A DNA stretch of 64,000 nt from Alteromonas sp. KUL49 (lineage in GTDB: Bacteria > Pseudomonadota > Gammaproteobacteria > Enterobacterales > Alteromonadaceae). Positions 29,717 through 39,249 of the stretch are shown here, piece by piece. The position numbers and the translations under genes are program-made. Within the stretch, counting starts at the first letter, position 1, and each line of letters begins with the position of its first letter. The notes below the pieces were generated by a model. That model saw nothing but the letters and a program-made list of their open reading frames with translations, searched no databases and was not told where the DNA came from. The stretch covers positions 300,200-364,199 of the forward strand of contig NZ_BJKL01000005.1 in the NCBI RefSeq assembly GCF_006538345.1. The letters run 5' to 3'.

Positions 29717-30379
29717 ATGTTTACTGGAATTATTGAAGCACTAGGGACTATCAGTCGACTAGATAATAATGGAAAAGACATTCGCTTAACGGTTTCTTCG
29801 CCTACACTCGATATGTCAGACGTGGCATTGGGCGATAGTATTGCCACCAATGGCGTGTGCTTAACGGTAACAGAGATGGGTGATGATTATTACTGTGCCG
29901 ATGTATCGCAAGAGACCATAAAATATACAGGTTTTGCTCATTACAAAGCGGGTTCTAAAGTTAACCTAGAAAAGGCAATGCGTCCTTCAGATCGCTTGGG
30001 AGGACACATTGTCTCTGGTCATGTGGACGGTGTTGGTAGTGTTAGCCAAATTAAAAACCACACGGATTACATTGAAATTTGGGTAAAAGCACCAACATCG
30101 TTAGCAAAGTACATTGCTCACAAAGGCAGTATAACTGTTGACGGTGTTAGCTTGACGGTCAATGAAGTCAACGGTAGTGAGTTTATGTTGTGGATTATTC
30201 CACACACGTTGAAAGAAACGGTTATTGGTACCTATAAAGTAGGCACCCAGGTCAACTTGGAAGTTGACGTTATTGCGCGTTACTTAGAACGTTTAATGCT
30301 GGGCGATAAAGCAGCAGAACCGACAAAAAAAGATATTGATTTAGCCTTCTTAGCAGAGAACGGCTTTCTTAAAAAATAA
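29717..30379 (+). CDS. ribE: Riboflavin synthase alpha subunit
   Basis: Dismutation of two lumazine molecules into riboflavin and the pyrimidine. It opens M-F-T-G-I-I-E and contains two repeated lumazine-binding beta-barrels: first T-N-G-V-C-L-T-V with [10 protein letters not shown], second V-D-G-V-S-L-T-V. It has 220 residues, the normal length. It is cotranscribed with ribD and ribBX. In some naming schemes this gene is ribC. Confidence 0.95.
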   Translation: MFTGIIEALGTISRLDNNGKDIRLTVSSPTLDMSDVALGDSIATNGVCLTVTEMGDDYYCADVSQETIKYTGFAHYKAGSKVNLEKAMRPSDRLGGHIVSGHVDGVGSVSQIKNHTDYIEIWVKAPTSLAKYIAHKGSITVDGVSLTVNEVNGSEFMLWIIPHTLKETVIGTYKVGTQVNLEVDVIARYLERLMLGDKAAEPTKKDIDLAFLAENGFLKK

Positions 30380-30398
30380 CCCTACGAGAAGTAAAACT

Positions 30399-31499
30399 AT
30401 GGCGTTAAACACCTCACAAGAAATTATCGACGATATTCGTCAGGGGAAAATGGTCATCCTGATGGACGATGAAGATCGCGAGAATGAGGGTGATCTCATT
30501 ATGGCGGCGGAGCACGTCACGCCCGAAGCGATAAATTTCATGGTGACTCACGCTCGCGGACTCGTGTGTTTACCAATGACGAGAGAGCGCTGTGAACGGT
30601 TAAACCTACCCTTGATGGTACATAATAACGAAGCGCAGTTTTCTACTAATTTTACGGTATCAATTGAAGCTGCAACTGGTGTTACAACCGGTATTTCAGC
30701 GGCCGACCGGGCCACGACTATATTGGCTGCGGTAGATAAAAACGCGACCTATAAAGATATTGTTCAGCCGGGTCATATCTTTCCACTCATTGCTAAAGAG
30801 GGTGGGGTATTGAACCGCGCTGGTCATACGGAAGCCGGCGTGGATTTGGCACGTCTAGCGGATTGCGAGCCAGCGGCAGTTATTGTAGAAATTCTCAATG
30901 AAGACGGTACGATGGCCCGTCGTCCAGAGTTAGAGGAATTTGCCCAGAAGCACGATATGAAAATCGGCACCATTGCTGATCTTATCGAATATAGAAATCT
31001 GAACGAGACAACTATTGAAAAAGTCGCGCAGTGTAAGTTACCCACTGAGTTTGGTGAGTTCGAGTTGCATACGTTTAAAGACAGTATTGATAACCAGCTT
31101 CACTTTGCACTTAAGAAAGGTGAGATCTCAGACGAAGAACCTACCCTCGTTAGGGTTCACTTACACAACACATTCAGTGATTTACTTGGGTCTACCCGAG
31201 GCATTCATCGCTCGGTGACTTTGTCTCAAGGCATGCAAAAGATTGCTGATGAAGGTGGGGTATTAGTCCTACTCGGTAAAGACGAGCAAATCGAAGAACA
31301 AGTTCGTCGATTTGCTGCTGAAGACCGTGGTGAACGTCCAACAGGTGCCGATTGGCAGGGCTCTTCTCGCACCGTAGGGGTAGGAAGCCAGATTTTAGCG
31401 TCGATGGGCGTTCATAAAATGCGCTTGTTAAGTAAACCCATAAAGTATCATGCGCTTTCTGGATACGGGCTTGAAGTTGTAGAGTACGTACACGATTAG
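30399..31499 (+). CDS. ribBX: DHBP synthase fused to a degenerate GTP cyclohydrolase II domain (RibBX type)
   Basis: The N-terminal domain (to about residue 205) is 3,4-dihydroxy-2-butanone 4-phosphate synthase, with [10 protein letters not shown] and H-T-E-A-G-V-D-L-A intact. The C-terminal domain aligns with GTP cyclohydrolase II in fold cues (T-F-S-D-L-L-G, G-V-G-S-Q-I-L) but lacks the three zinc Cys: where they are expected there is R-V-H-L-H-N-T. It should therefore not be an active cyclohydrolase, and a separate ribA must exist. This agrees with the proteobacterial RibBX class, whose C-terminal role is unresolved. Confidence 0.88.
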   Translation: MALNTSQEIIDDIRQGKMVILMDDEDRENEGDLIMAAEHVTPEAINFMVTHARGLVCLPMTRERCERLNLPLMVHNNEAQFSTNFTVSIEAATGVTTGISAADRATTILAAVDKNATYKDIVQPGHIFPLIAKEGGVLNRAGHTEAGVDLARLADCEPAAVIVEILNEDGTMARRPELEEFAQKHDMKIGTIADLIEYRNLNETTIEKVAQCKLPTEFGEFELHTFKDSIDNQLHFALKKGEISDEEPTLVRVHLHNTFSDLLGSTRGIHRSVTLSQGMQKIADEGGVLVLLGKDEQIEEQVRRFAAEDRGERPTGADWQGSSRTVGVGSQILASMGVHKMRLLSKPIKYHALSGYGLEVVEYVHD

Positions 31500-31524
31500 T
31501 TCATCCAAGGCGTGAAAACTATAG

Positions 31525-31553
31525 ATTTTGTTTGCGCGTAGTTGTGATATACT
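31525..31553 (+). promoter_or_regulatory. Putative extended -10 promoter of ribH-nusB
   Basis: TGATATACT at 31545-31553 fits an extended -10 (TGnTATAAT); the -35 region 17 bases upstream (ATTTTG) is poor, as expected for that promoter type. A GC-rich stretch (GCGCGCC) follows, as seen at growth-rate-controlled promoters. No FMN riboswitch fits in this 84-base gap. Confidence 0.4.
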
Positions 31554-31583
31554 GCGCGCCGTTTTTTCTCGAGGAACGAAACC

Positions 31584-32057
31584 ATGCAGGTAATTGAAGG
31601 TAATATCAGAGCAACAGGTAAAAAATTCGCTGTTGTTGTCGCTCGATTTAACAGCTTTGTGGTTGAAAGCTTGTTGGAAGGTGCATTGGATACATTGGAA
31701 CGTCACGGTGAAGTAAGCGATGACGATATCACCCTAGTTCGCGTACCTGGCGCATACGAACTTCCGATTGTAGCTAAAAAATTAGCAGAGAAAAAACAGT
31801 ACGACGCTATCATTGCATTAGGCGCAGTCATTCGCGGTGGAACGCCTCACTTCGATTTTGTTGCTGGTGAATGTAACAAAGGCTTGGCGCAAGTATCATT
31901 AGAGTACGGCGTGCCAGTGTCATTTGGCGTAATTACAACAGATTCTATCGAACAGGCTATTGAGCGTTCTGGAACTAAAGCGGGCAATAAAGGTGCGGAA
32001 GCTGCACTAGGCGCTTTAGAAATGGTTAACGTTATTGATGCCGTAGAAAAGCTTTAA
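31584..32057 (+). CDS. ribH: 6,7-dimethyl-8-ribityllumazine synthase
   Basis: Penultimate step of riboflavin synthesis, joining the RibB and RibD products. The substrate-binding segments [29 protein letters not shown] match the family, including the catalytic His in that last motif. It has 157 residues and builds 60-mer or pentamer shells in known relatives. It is followed by nusB after 12 bases. Confidence 0.96.
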   Translation: MQVIEGNIRATGKKFAVVVARFNSFVVESLLEGALDTLERHGEVSDDDITLVRVPGAYELPIVAKKLAEKKQYDAIIALGAVIRGGTPHFDFVAGECNKGLAQVSLEYGVPVSFGVITTDSIEQAIERSGTKAGNKGAEAALGALEMVNVIDAVEKL

Positions 32058-32069
32058 GGTACTTATTAA

Positions 32070-32492
32070 GTGAAAGTTTCAGCACGTCGCAAAGCTCGTG
32101 AACTTGCCCTTCAAGGGGTTTATTCTTGGCAGTTAAGTCAAAATGATATTGCACAAGTTGAATTGGCGCTTGCGACAAGCAACGACATGCAGAAAGTTGA
32201 TATGCCCTATTTTCAGTTACTGCTGAGAGGGGTCGCTCAAAATGCAAGTCATTTAGACGCAACAATTAAACCTTACCTTGGGCGCTTGCCAGAAGAGCTT
32301 GATGCCATCGAGAAGGCTATTTTGCGCATCGCAACGCTGGAACTTACCGAGCGAATGGACGTGCCTTATCGCGTTATCATTAATGAAGCTATTGAACTCG
32401 CCAAGTCTTTTGGTGCCGAAGATAGTCATAAATTCATTAACGGTGCGTTGGACAAAGCAGTTCGCACACTACGTAAAGACGAGCGTGACTGA
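32070..32492 (+). CDS. nusB: Transcription antitermination factor NusB
   Basis: Binds boxA RNA with NusE (S10) in rRNA antitermination. It has 140 residues, all-helical, with [16 protein letters not shown] at the N-terminus and [22 protein letters not shown] at the C-terminus. It uses a GTG start at 32070. Coupling with ribH and thiL is the normal gammaproteobacterial order. Confidence 0.95.
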   Translation: MKVSARRKARELALQGVYSWQLSQNDIAQVELALATSNDMQKVDMPYFQLLLRGVAQNASHLDATIKPYLGRLPEELDAIEKAILRIATLELTERMDVPYRVIINEAIELAKSFGAEDSHKFINGALDKAVRTLRKDERD

Positions 32493-32550
32493 GCCATAGT
32501 AGGCGGTAGCGATTACCCTCAAGGACAGTCACCAACGGATTGATGAGTAC

Positions 32551-33525
32551 GTGAAAGAATTCGACCTTATTGGCCACTATTTTAAAGGTAGTGGCTATCA
32601 GCGCAAAGACGTAGTAGTTGGCATCGGTGACGATTGCGCTGTCACTACCGTGCCTGAAAATCAACAACTGGCGATTACTACCGATACCTTAGTTGCTGGT
32701 GTTCACTTCCTTCCTGACGCACCTGCAAAATCAGTGGCGCACAAGACCGTAGCAGTAAACTTGAGCGACCTTGCAGCAATGGGTGCAGAGCCAGCTTGGA
32801 TCAGTTTATCGTTGTCTCTTCCTGATATACAAACCCAATGGCTAGACGATTTTGTAAGTGGACTGTACGAACTGACTCAATATTATTCAGTTCAACTCAT
32901 CGGTGGAGATACGGTGAAAGGGCCAATGGCCATCACCATCACGGCACAGGGATTTATACCTCCTGAGTCTCAGCTCACTAGGAATGGCGCTAAGCCAGGA
33001 GATTTTGTTTACGTTACAGGTTCTCTTGGTGATGCTGGCGCTGGATTAGATATTCTTCAAGAGAAGCTCAACGTACAGGGGGAGGCGAGAGACGTTCTGA
33101 TTAATCGCCATTATTTCCCCACGCCGCGGGTTGCTGTTGGCACCGCACTGCGACGTTTAGCTACGGCCTGCATCGACGTATCAGATGGTCTCATCTCTGA
33201 CTTACAGCATATTCTTGATGCGTCAGGGTGTGGGGCAACCGTTCACGTGGATAAACTTCCATTATCACGTGCACTTACCAGTGCAGTAGAAGTTGAACAA
33301 GCCCGTCGCTATGCACTTACTGCTGGCGATGACTATGAGTTAATTTTTACGGTAAGTGAAGAACAACGTGGCAGTCTGGAAACCTCTTTAGCGAGTACAA
33401 ATGTTCGAGCTTCGTGCATTGGTCAATTGAATGGACAATCGGGAAGCTTAGTACTCAGATGCAACGATGAGCCATATTCTAAGGATGGATTGGCAGGCTA
33501 CGAGCATAGTTTCGATGCATCCTGA
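32551..33525 (+). CDS. thiL: Thiamine-monophosphate kinase
   Basis: Phosphorylates thiamine monophosphate to the diphosphate cofactor. The PurM-like N-terminal part has V-G-I-G-D-D-C-A-V and I-T-T-D-T-L-V-A-G-V-H-F; later N-L-S-D-L-A-A-M-G-A and D-V-S-D-G-L complete the active site. It has 324 residues. It starts at GTG 32551: the nearby ATG at 32542 is out of frame and closes at once. Its 3' end overlaps pgpA. Confidence 0.95.
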   Translation: MKEFDLIGHYFKGSGYQRKDVVVGIGDDCAVTTVPENQQLAITTDTLVAGVHFLPDAPAKSVAHKTVAVNLSDLAAMGAEPAWISLSLSLPDIQTQWLDDFVSGLYELTQYYSVQLIGGDTVKGPMAITITAQGFIPPESQLTRNGAKPGDFVYVTGSLGDAGAGLDILQEKLNVQGEARDVLINRHYFPTPRVAVGTALRRLATACIDVSDGLISDLQHILDASGCGATVHVDKLPLSRALTSAVEVEQARRYALTAGDDYELIFTVSEEQRGSLETSLASTNVRASCIGQLNGQSGSLVLRCNDEPYSKDGLAGYEHSFDAS

Positions 33526-34012
33526 TATCAGAAAGCGAATTAGCCTAACAAACCCAACCCACTTTTTAGCATTGGGATTTGGTAGTGGTTTAGCCCCTAA
33601 AATGCCAGGTACATTCGGATCTTTAGCGGCAATCCCTTTACTATTGTTGATGGCAGATATCCCTTTGATAGCCTTTCTTACACTAACAGTATTCGCTTGT
33701 GTTCTTGGTGTTTACTTGTGTGATAAAACGGCCAACGACATGCAAGTACACGATCATGGAAGCATCGTATGGGATGAGATCGCAGGTATGTTGATTACGT
33801 TTATACTCGTGCCGATTAATATCTCCACACTCGCCCTTGGTTTTGCGTTGTTTCGTTTGTTCGATATTCTAAAACCCTGGCCTATTGGGCCTATCGATAA
33901 AAAGCTGCATGGCGGATTGGGCATTATGCTCGACGATATTATTGCAGGATTTATGGCGTGTGGTGTTCTCCACATAGTGCTCTATTACTTTCCTCAATGG
34001 TTCTTAGCGTAG
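33515..34012 (+). CDS. pgpA: Phosphatidylglycerophosphatase A
   Basis: Inner-membrane phosphatase that makes phosphatidylglycerol. It has several hydrophobic segments and the family motif V-W-D-E-I-A-G-M in the middle; L-A-L-G-F-G-S-G-L-A-P-K-M-P-G-T-F-G lies near the N-terminus. I start at ATG 33515 (165 residues), overlapping the thiL stop by 11 bases, rather than at 33467, because homologues begin shortly before this motif. Confidence 0.93.
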   Translation: MHPDIRKRISLTNPTHFLALGFGSGLAPKMPGTFGSLAAIPLLLLMADIPLIAFLTLTVFACVLGVYLCDKTANDMQVHDHGSIVWDEIAGMLITFILVPINISTLALGFALFRLFDILKPWPIGPIDKKLHGGLGIMLDDIIAGFMACGVLHIVLYYFPQWFLA

Positions 34013-34022
34013 TCAAATAAAA

Positions 34023-34044
34023 AGAGATGACCGAAGCCATCTCT
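34023..34044. terminator. Hairpin between convergent pgpA and M56 gene
   Basis: AGAGATG (34023-34029) pairs with CATCTCT (34038-34044) around an 8-base loop. GTTATATT follows on the + strand, and TTTTTATTTG follows on the - strand, so the - strand side is the better terminator, for the M56 gene. Confidence 0.55.
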
Positions 34045-34081
34045 GTTATATTGGAAGCGTTGGATAGGAAGGTGGAATTTT

Positions 34082-35338
34082 TTATCGAACGCCTATAGCG
34101 CTAACATCGTTTAGCGCTTTTTTATTTTTACTGTCAACAGAAACGATTTCAGTACCGGTATACTCTGGAGTCACCACTGTTGAATCTGGACTCAGTTTAT
34201 AGTCGAGTTGAACCAGTGCATCGTAGATTGGCTGATCAGAAGGTGTATAGCGCCACTGTTTGACTGCATCTATGGCACTGCTGTTAAACACATCTGCCGG
34301 TTCAGATGCCAATACGCGAACGTTGCTCACTGTCCCTTGCTCAGATACATCAAAGCTCACTGTTACATAGCCCTCTAAATTGTTTTTCGCTGCTTCTGTA
34401 GGATATACAGGTGCCACACGTTCAATAATGCTAGGGGTGTATCCAACTTTTTGACCCGCAATGGCTGTGTGTGCCAATGCAAGAGATGTGGTTGAAAGCA
34501 TCATTATTAATGCGACTGGGAATAGCTTATTTTTCCTGTGCGTCTTTAGCGCATGAATGCGTTGTTTCATTGTGTTTACCTCACTGTAGTGGAGTGGTGA
34601 AAATATACTGCTCCTGCAGGATGCAGAAGCAGTAATCATGGCATCGGCATACTGCTTTCTCGTCATCATAGTGTGGTTATGCAACACGCTTTGGTCACAT
34701 GCCATCTCTTGTTGTTGTCGAAAATAACGGTATCCAATCCACATGATGGGGTTAAACCAAAACACTGAACACAGTACAATGGCCGTGAAATTCCACCACA
34801 AATCACCGCGGAATATATGAATTTGCTCATGCCGAATAAGTAGTTGTTGCTGAATGGGTGAGTAGAGCTTCTCGAATTGCTTGGGTACTACAAGCATAGG
34901 CGAGATTAAACCTATCACGAAAGGTGTTTTCCCCTCATGCGTGATGGCGTTTTTGTATCCTCTGTGAGTGTTTCCCTCGAGTTTTTCAATACCTTTCATG
35001 AACTGGCGGTAGTTGATGGTAAGTATTGACGAAATCATAAAAACACCAACTAGCCACCCATAAACAAGGATGTTGGCGTAGTCATAAACTGGTGATGTTT
35101 GGTTTTGGAGTGATACAAGAGGTAATTTTTGAATGACTTCGTAAACATCTGCAGAAACTTGGGGCTGGACAAAATGAGCTATCCCACCAATGAGCGATGA
35201 TAGCGGTATTAAAGACCAAAAGGCATAGGTGTTTGTCGCGCCTAGTGCTTTGTTACTTAGTCTGGTAAAGAGTATTAACGATACTATGAGAAGTGAAAGC
35301 AAAACTGATTGGTCGATAAGCCAGTTAATCACGATCAC
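34082..35338 (-). CDS. BlaR1/MecR1-type M56 peptidase with C-terminal TonB domain
   Basis: A 418-residue protein: about four hydrophobic helices, with the cytoplasmic-facing zinc-protease motif H-E-Q-I-H-I-F-R-G-D (HExxH) and M-A-C-D-Q-S-V-L, both typical of M56 peptidases. A last transmembrane helix (near residue 270) is followed by a periplasmic domain with V-A-P-V-Y-P-T-E-A...V-K-Q-W-R-Y-T-P, the TonB C-terminal fold. There is no penicillin-binding sensor domain, so it is not a beta-lactam receptor. It overlaps the BlaI-type gene by 14 bases. A signalling or energy-coupling role is possible; the trigger is unknown. Confidence 0.82.
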   Translation of the reverse strand: MIVINWLIDQSVLLSLLIVSLILFTRLSNKALGATNTYAFWSLIPLSSLIGGIAHFVQPQVSADVYEVIQKLPLVSLQNQTSPVYDYANILVYGWLVGVFMISSILTINYRQFMKGIEKLEGNTHRGYKNAITHEGKTPFVIGLISPMLVVPKQFEKLYSPIQQQLLIRHEQIHIFRGDLWWNFTAIVLCSVFWFNPIMWIGYRYFRQQQEMACDQSVLHNHTMMTRKQYADAMITASASCRSSIFSPLHYSEVNTMKQRIHALKTHRKNKLFPVALIMMLSTTSLALAHTAIAGQKVGYTPSIIERVAPVYPTEAAKNNLEGYVTVSFDVSEQGTVSNVRVLASEPADVFNSSAIDAVKQWRYTPSDQPIYDALVQLDYKLSPDSTVVTPEYTGTEIVSVDSKNKKALNDVSAIGVR

Positions 35339-35695
35339 TCTCCCACTGATTAATGATTGCTTTTAGCTCATCAATGTCGGATTGAGACAGTTTATCTTGC
35401 TTGGCAAAGGCTGCTACAAAGGGAGATATTCTTCCACCGAAAACCCGCTTAATAAAAGAGTCACTCTCCTTTTGCTGGTAATCCCCTTCTGGAATTAGCG
35501 CATGGTATTGATAACTTCTACCAGACTTAACAAATCCTACGGCCCCTTTTTTACCAGACGACCAAGTAAGGTTTTCACAGTTTTTTCGTGCCAATCACCG
35601 GATTTCTGTAGTGTCTCAACAATATGATTGGAAGAGCACTCCTTACTTTTCCAGATAACTTGTAGCACTTGGAGTTCAGTTTTTGTGATATCCAT
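35325..35695 (-). pseudogene. BlaI/MecI-family repressor broken by one frameshift
   Basis: From ATG 35695 the frame reads MDITKTELQVLQVIW...W-H-E-K-T-V-K-T-L-L-G-R-L-V-K-K-G and then stops; the continuation A-V-G-F-V-K-S-G-R-S-Y-Q-Y is one frame away. One base is missing at the C4/T6 junction 35543-35552. Repaired, it is ~123 residues, the normal BlaI size, with the winged helix-turn-helix and the C-terminal dimer helix. In the known systems an M56 partner cleaves the repressor. The lesion sits in a homopolymer and is probably an artefact. Confidence 0.8.
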
Positions 35696-35704
35696 AAAAT
35701 TCTA

Positions 35705-35746
35705 ATTACAGTTGTAATCTATAATGTCAAATATTACATTTGTAAT
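35705..35746. promoter_or_regulatory. Two BlaI-type operator dyads
   Basis: ATTACAGTTGTAAT (35705-35718) and ATTACATTTGTAAT (35733-35746) are perfect 6-bp-arm dyads, centred 28 bp apart. Both contain the TACA-N2-TGTA core recognised by BlaI/MecI repressors. They lie 10 and 38 bp before the repressor start, so the blaI-M56 pair is probably autoregulated. Confidence 0.8.
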
Positions 35747-35806
35747 TGATGTGCGCAAGTGAAATTTGCTTGGTCTTTTTTGAACTGATGTGGCGGCGCG
35801 TTAGCT

Positions 35807-35859
35807 AAGCGATGTCAAAACTGTTTTCGGTGTTTATCCAGTCTAGATTGACATCGCTT
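35807..35859. repeat. 12-bp inverted repeat between blaI promoter and dxs
   Basis: AAGCGATGTCAA at 35807-35818 and its exact complement at 35848-35859 are separated by 29 bases. It lies 19 bases beyond the dxs stop. There is no T-tract, so it is not a standard terminator; it could be an mRNA 3' structure for dxs or a protein-binding dyad. Confidence 0.6.
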
Positions 35860-35878
35860 GTTTCTGATGGTGAGCAAA

Positions 35879-37744
35879 TTAGAGGTGAGGAGTAACAGCC
35901 TTGATAATGCCGTCAGTGTCCAATCCATGCTCTTTATACATTTCTTGCTGAGTACCTTGTAATATAAAGCTGTCTGGTAATCCAAGCATTTTAACGGGCT
36001 TTAGAATATTCGCCTGTTGTAAGTGTTCTGCAACGGCACTACCAGCTCCGCCCATAATACAACCATCTTCAAGGGTCACTAATAGGTCATGAGATTTAGC
36101 AACAGTCTCTAGGGTGTTGCTGTCCAACGGCTTAACAAAGCGCATGTCAATCAAGGTAGCATCAAGAGTTTCTGCAGCTTCAATAGCATAAGGAAGTAAA
36201 GTACCGAAGTTAAGAATGGCGACTTTTTTCGCAGTCGATTCTTTAAGTGTTCTTGATTGACCTAAAGGAATGGCTGTCATCTCAGAATCTGGGACAACAT
36301 GCATACCTGCGCCACGAGGATAGCGAACAGCAGCAGGTTTTGCCGCAATATGGCCCGTGTAAAGCATCTGACGGCATTCGTTTTCGTCTGAGGGCGTCAT
36401 CACTATCATGTTTGGTATACAGCGCAGGTAAGCGATATCAAACGCTCCTTGATGGGTAGGGCCATCCGCACCCACAACACCGGCCCGATCTATTGCGAAC
36501 AAAATAGGCAAGTCTTGCAAGGCCACATCGTGAATCAATTGGTCGTAAGCACGCTGCAAAAAGGTTGAATAAATCGCCACGACCGCATTATTTCCTTCCT
36601 TTGCAAGACCTGCTGCAAAAGTTACTGCATGCTGTTCAGCAATGGCTACGTCAAAATATTGATCGGGGAATTGCTGTGAAAAAGCGACCATTCCCGAGCC
36701 TTCACGCATGGCTGGCGTTACAGCCACTAACTTGGGATCTTGCGGCGCCATATCACAAAGCCATTGACCAAATATTGCTGAATAGGTTGGCGCAGACGGC
36801 TTTGAGGCTGGAAGTGCATTGTCAGCAGGGTTGAATTTAGGGACGGCGTGAAACTTAATCGGATCTTCTTCTGCAACGGCGTAGCCTTTCCCTTTTTTAG
36901 TGACTACATGAAGAATTTGTGGGCCGTCAAAGTTACGCATATTACGCAACGTATCAACCACACCGTTCACGTCATGACCATCGATTGGCCCTATGTAATT
37001 AAAGCCCAGCTCTTCAAAAATAGTCCCAGGAACAACCATACCCTTGATATGTTCCTCTGCGCGACTGGCAAATTCTTTGATGGGCGGTACGTTACTCAGT
37101 AGTTTTTTACTACCGTCGCGGATAGAGTTAAAGAAATTACCAGTGAGTAATCGTGCCAAATGGCTATTTAGAGCGCCAACGTTTTCAGAAATAGACATCT
37201 CATTGTCATTGAGCACGACAACCATGTCTTTCTTGATATCTCCAGCATGGTTCATGGCTTCAAAGGCCATACCTGCTGTCATAGCACCGTCGCCAATAAC
37301 GGCAACCACTTTACGGCCGAGGTTCTCTTTATCTGCGGCAACTGCCATTCCCAATGCAGCACTGATAGACGTAGATGAGTGACCCACGGCGAAAGTGTCG
37401 AATTCGCTCTCAGGAGGCCACGGGAAGGGATGAAGACCATCTTTTTTACGGATGGTAGACATACGCTCAGCACGTTCGGTGAGTATTTTATGAGGGTAAG
37501 CTTGGTGGCCTACATCCCAAAGTAACCGATCAAAGGGAGTGTTATAGACATAATGTAGCGCAACAGTGAGCTCTACAGTGCCCAATCCAGAAGCGAAATG
37601 ACCGCTGGTTTGACTCACACTGTTTAACAAGTATTCACGAAGCTCATCGGCGAGTACACGCAATTTTTCTTGCGGTAACTGACGAAGTTTTTCCGGTACC
37701 TGTGCCAAAGCAAGGGTAGGGTAATGTTGAAGATCTAGACTCAT
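35879..37744 (-). CDS. dxs: 1-deoxy-D-xylulose-5-phosphate synthase
   Basis: First step of the MEP isoprenoid pathway, thiamine-diphosphate dependent. It has 621 residues, with the ThDP motif [17 protein letters not shown], the early [10 protein letters not shown] and the transketolase-type segments [15 protein letters not shown]. The gene ends a run xseB-ispA-dxs on the - strand, a conserved unit: Dxs and IspA serve the same pathway. A ~105-base gap separates it from ispA. Confidence 0.96.
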   Translation of the reverse strand: MSLDLQHYPTLALAQVPEKLRQLPQEKLRVLADELREYLLNSVSQTSGHFASGLGTVELTVALHYVYNTPFDRLLWDVGHQAYPHKILTERAERMSTIRKKDGLHPFPWPPESEFDTFAVGHSSTSISAALGMAVAADKENLGRKVVAVIGDGAMTAGMAFEAMNHAGDIKKDMVVVLNDNEMSISENVGALNSHLARLLTGNFFNSIRDGSKKLLSNVPPIKEFASRAEEHIKGMVVPGTIFEELGFNYIGPIDGHDVNGVVDTLRNMRNFDGPQILHVVTKKGKGYAVAEEDPIKFHAVPKFNPADNALPASKPSAPTYSAIFGQWLCDMAPQDPKLVAVTPAMREGSGMVAFSQQFPDQYFDVAIAEQHAVTFAAGLAKEGNNAVVAIYSTFLQRAYDQLIHDVALQDLPILFAIDRAGVVGADGPTHQGAFDIAYLRCIPNMIVMTPSDENECRQMLYTGHIAAKPAAVRYPRGAGMHVVPDSEMTAIPLGQSRTLKESTAKKVAILNFGTLLPYAIEAAETLDATLIDMRFVKPLDSNTLETVAKSHDLLVTLEDGCIMGGAGSAVAEHLQQANILKPVKMLGLPDSFILQGTQQEMYKEHGLDTDGIIKAVTPHL

Positions 37745-37848
37745 TACTTGTTATCTTTTTAGGTCAACCTAAGTTCTGCGCATGTCAAACCTACAGGGCA
37801 ATCGGTGCCAGTGCGGTGTACTGCGGGTGTATCAAATGGATAGCTTGG

Positions 37849-38739
37849 CTAGTGGTCTCTTTTTACCATTAGGTCGCTAAACAACACTAAAGTGTCAGTA
37901 TTGTAAGGTAAACGGGCTAAGGCTTGAAGTGCATTGTCATGCAACTTGTTCAGTTCTTCCTTTGCTCCCTGTAATCCTAGCAATGCTGGAAATGTATTTT
38001 TCCCAAGAGCGATATCACTACCTGAGGGTTTGCCCAGTTGTTCACTACTGCCTTCAATATCCAAAATGTCGTCTTGTACTTGAAATGCAAGACCAATTTC
38101 ATCAGCGAAGATCAGCAAATCTGTTGCTGCGTTCTCGGATATTTCTGGAGATGCGACAATTATCATTTCAACACAGGCACGAAGCAGGGCACCGGTTTTT
38201 AAGTTGTGTAATTTTTTTAATGTTTCGAGTGAAATATCTTGGCCAGTGCTGGCCAAATCAATCGCTTGACCACCACACATCCCTCGGTAACCAGCACATC
38301 GTGCAAGCACAGATAATAATTGGCCTCTTTGTGAATCGGCATAATCACTCAACGGTGCGTCTGCAAGAATACTAAAACCTAGCGTTTGTAGCGCGTCGCC
38401 TGCGAGAATAGCGGTCGCTTCATCAAAAGCAATGTGGCAGGTGGGGTGGCCACGGCGTAACTCATCATCATCCATAGCGGGTAAATCGTCATGGGTCAGC
38501 GAGTAAGCGTGAATACACTCAATAGCCATACTTATGGCGAGTTGGTCCTGTGAAGGTACGTCGAGCATATTTCCAACAAGCTGAGACAGTAAGGGCCGCA
38601 TACGCTTGCCACCAACAAGTAGCGCGTGATTCATCGCCGCTTTCAATCGCGGGGCGTCATCAGGTAGCGCACTGACTTGTGCTGCTAAACCCTCATCGGT
38701 GCGCTTTTTTATTTGCTCATGCAAAGCACTAAAATTCAT
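37849..38739 (-). CDS. ispA: Farnesyl diphosphate synthase (IspA)
   Basis: Condenses IPP with DMAPP and GPP. The first aspartate-rich motif is H-D-D-L-P-A-M-D-D-D, the second V-Q-D-D-I-L-D-I-E-G; G-G-K-R-M-R-P precedes. About 296 residues from ATG 38739; the open frame also allows a TTG at 38751. It lies between xseB and dxs. The residue pattern before the first motif is the short-chain type, consistent with a C15 product. Confidence 0.95.
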   Translation of the reverse strand: MNFSALHEQIKKRTDEGLAAQVSALPDDAPRLKAAMNHALLVGGKRMRPLLSQLVGNMLDVPSQDQLAISMAIECIHAYSLTHDDLPAMDDDELRRGHPTCHIAFDEATAILAGDALQTLGFSILADAPLSDYADSQRGQLLSVLARCAGYRGMCGGQAIDLASTGQDISLETLKKLHNLKTGALLRACVEMIIVASPEISENAATDLLIFADEIGLAFQVQDDILDIEGSSEQLGKPSGSDIALGKNTFPALLGLQGAKEELNKLHDNALQALARLPYNTDTLVLFSDLMVKRDH

Positions 38740-38766
38740 AGAAGTTCTCAATAAATCAACGGTGCT

Positions 38767-39003
38767 TTAGGCTGATTCGCCATCGTTAAAATCGCTAAGT
38801 TCATTCTTGTCCGCAAGCAGAATTTTGACTTTTTGCTCAGCATCTTCGAGTGTTTTTTGACCTAAACGAGACAACGCAACACCGCGTTCAAACTTCTCTA
38901 GCGCTTTGTGCAATGGAAGATCACCACCTTCCATTTCATTAACGATAGCGTCTAGCTCGGCTAGGGTTTCTTCAAAGGACGGTGACGATGTATTTTCAGC
39001 CAC
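38767..39003 (-). CDS. xseB: Exodeoxyribonuclease VII small subunit
   Basis: A 78-residue protein when started at GTG 39003, preceded by GAGG. The core S-F-E-E-T-L-A-E-L-D-A-I-V-N-E-M-E-G-G-D-L-P-L and L-E-K-F-E-R-G-V-A-L are the XseB signature. The open frame goes on to 39117, but XseB proteins are about 80 residues, and nothing conserved lies upstream. The large subunit XseA is elsewhere. Confidence 0.92.
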   Translation of the reverse strand: MAENTSSPSFEETLAELDAIVNEMEGGDLPLHKALEKFERGVALSRLGQKTLEDAEQKVKILLADKNELSDFNDGESA

Positions 39004-39160
39004 TATAAACCTCGTCTTTTGTGAACGATTAATTACGCGCACATTAACTGAGGGGGGCAACAGGGTCAAATGGTTTGTCCTGATACAGGGTATAGCGCTA
39101 TTATCTCTGTAAAACATACGATAAATTGACCATAATTTATGTGTAGAAATAAATACCTTG

Positions 39161-39168
39161 GCCGATAG
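39161..39168 (+). promoter_or_regulatory. Possible sigma-28-type -10 element before pomA
   Basis: GCCGATAG matches the FliA -10 consensus (GCCGATAA) in 7 of 8 positions. The expected -35 (TAAA about 15 bases upstream) is not clear; TGTA or TAGA stand near it. It lies about 80 bases before pomA, a flagellar motor gene, which makes it plausible only. Confidence 0.35.
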
Positions 39169-39249
39169 TGATAAAGTAATCGAAGTTTTAGGCTAGGTAA
39201 GTAACATAACGTTTTTGCTTACAATTTCAGAAATAATGAGGAAGATTGA

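Noticed and set aside
31500..31583. FMN riboswitch before ribH or elsewhere in the riboflavin run
   Set aside because: The gaps are far too short for the ~130-base aptamer and none of the conserved segments is present.
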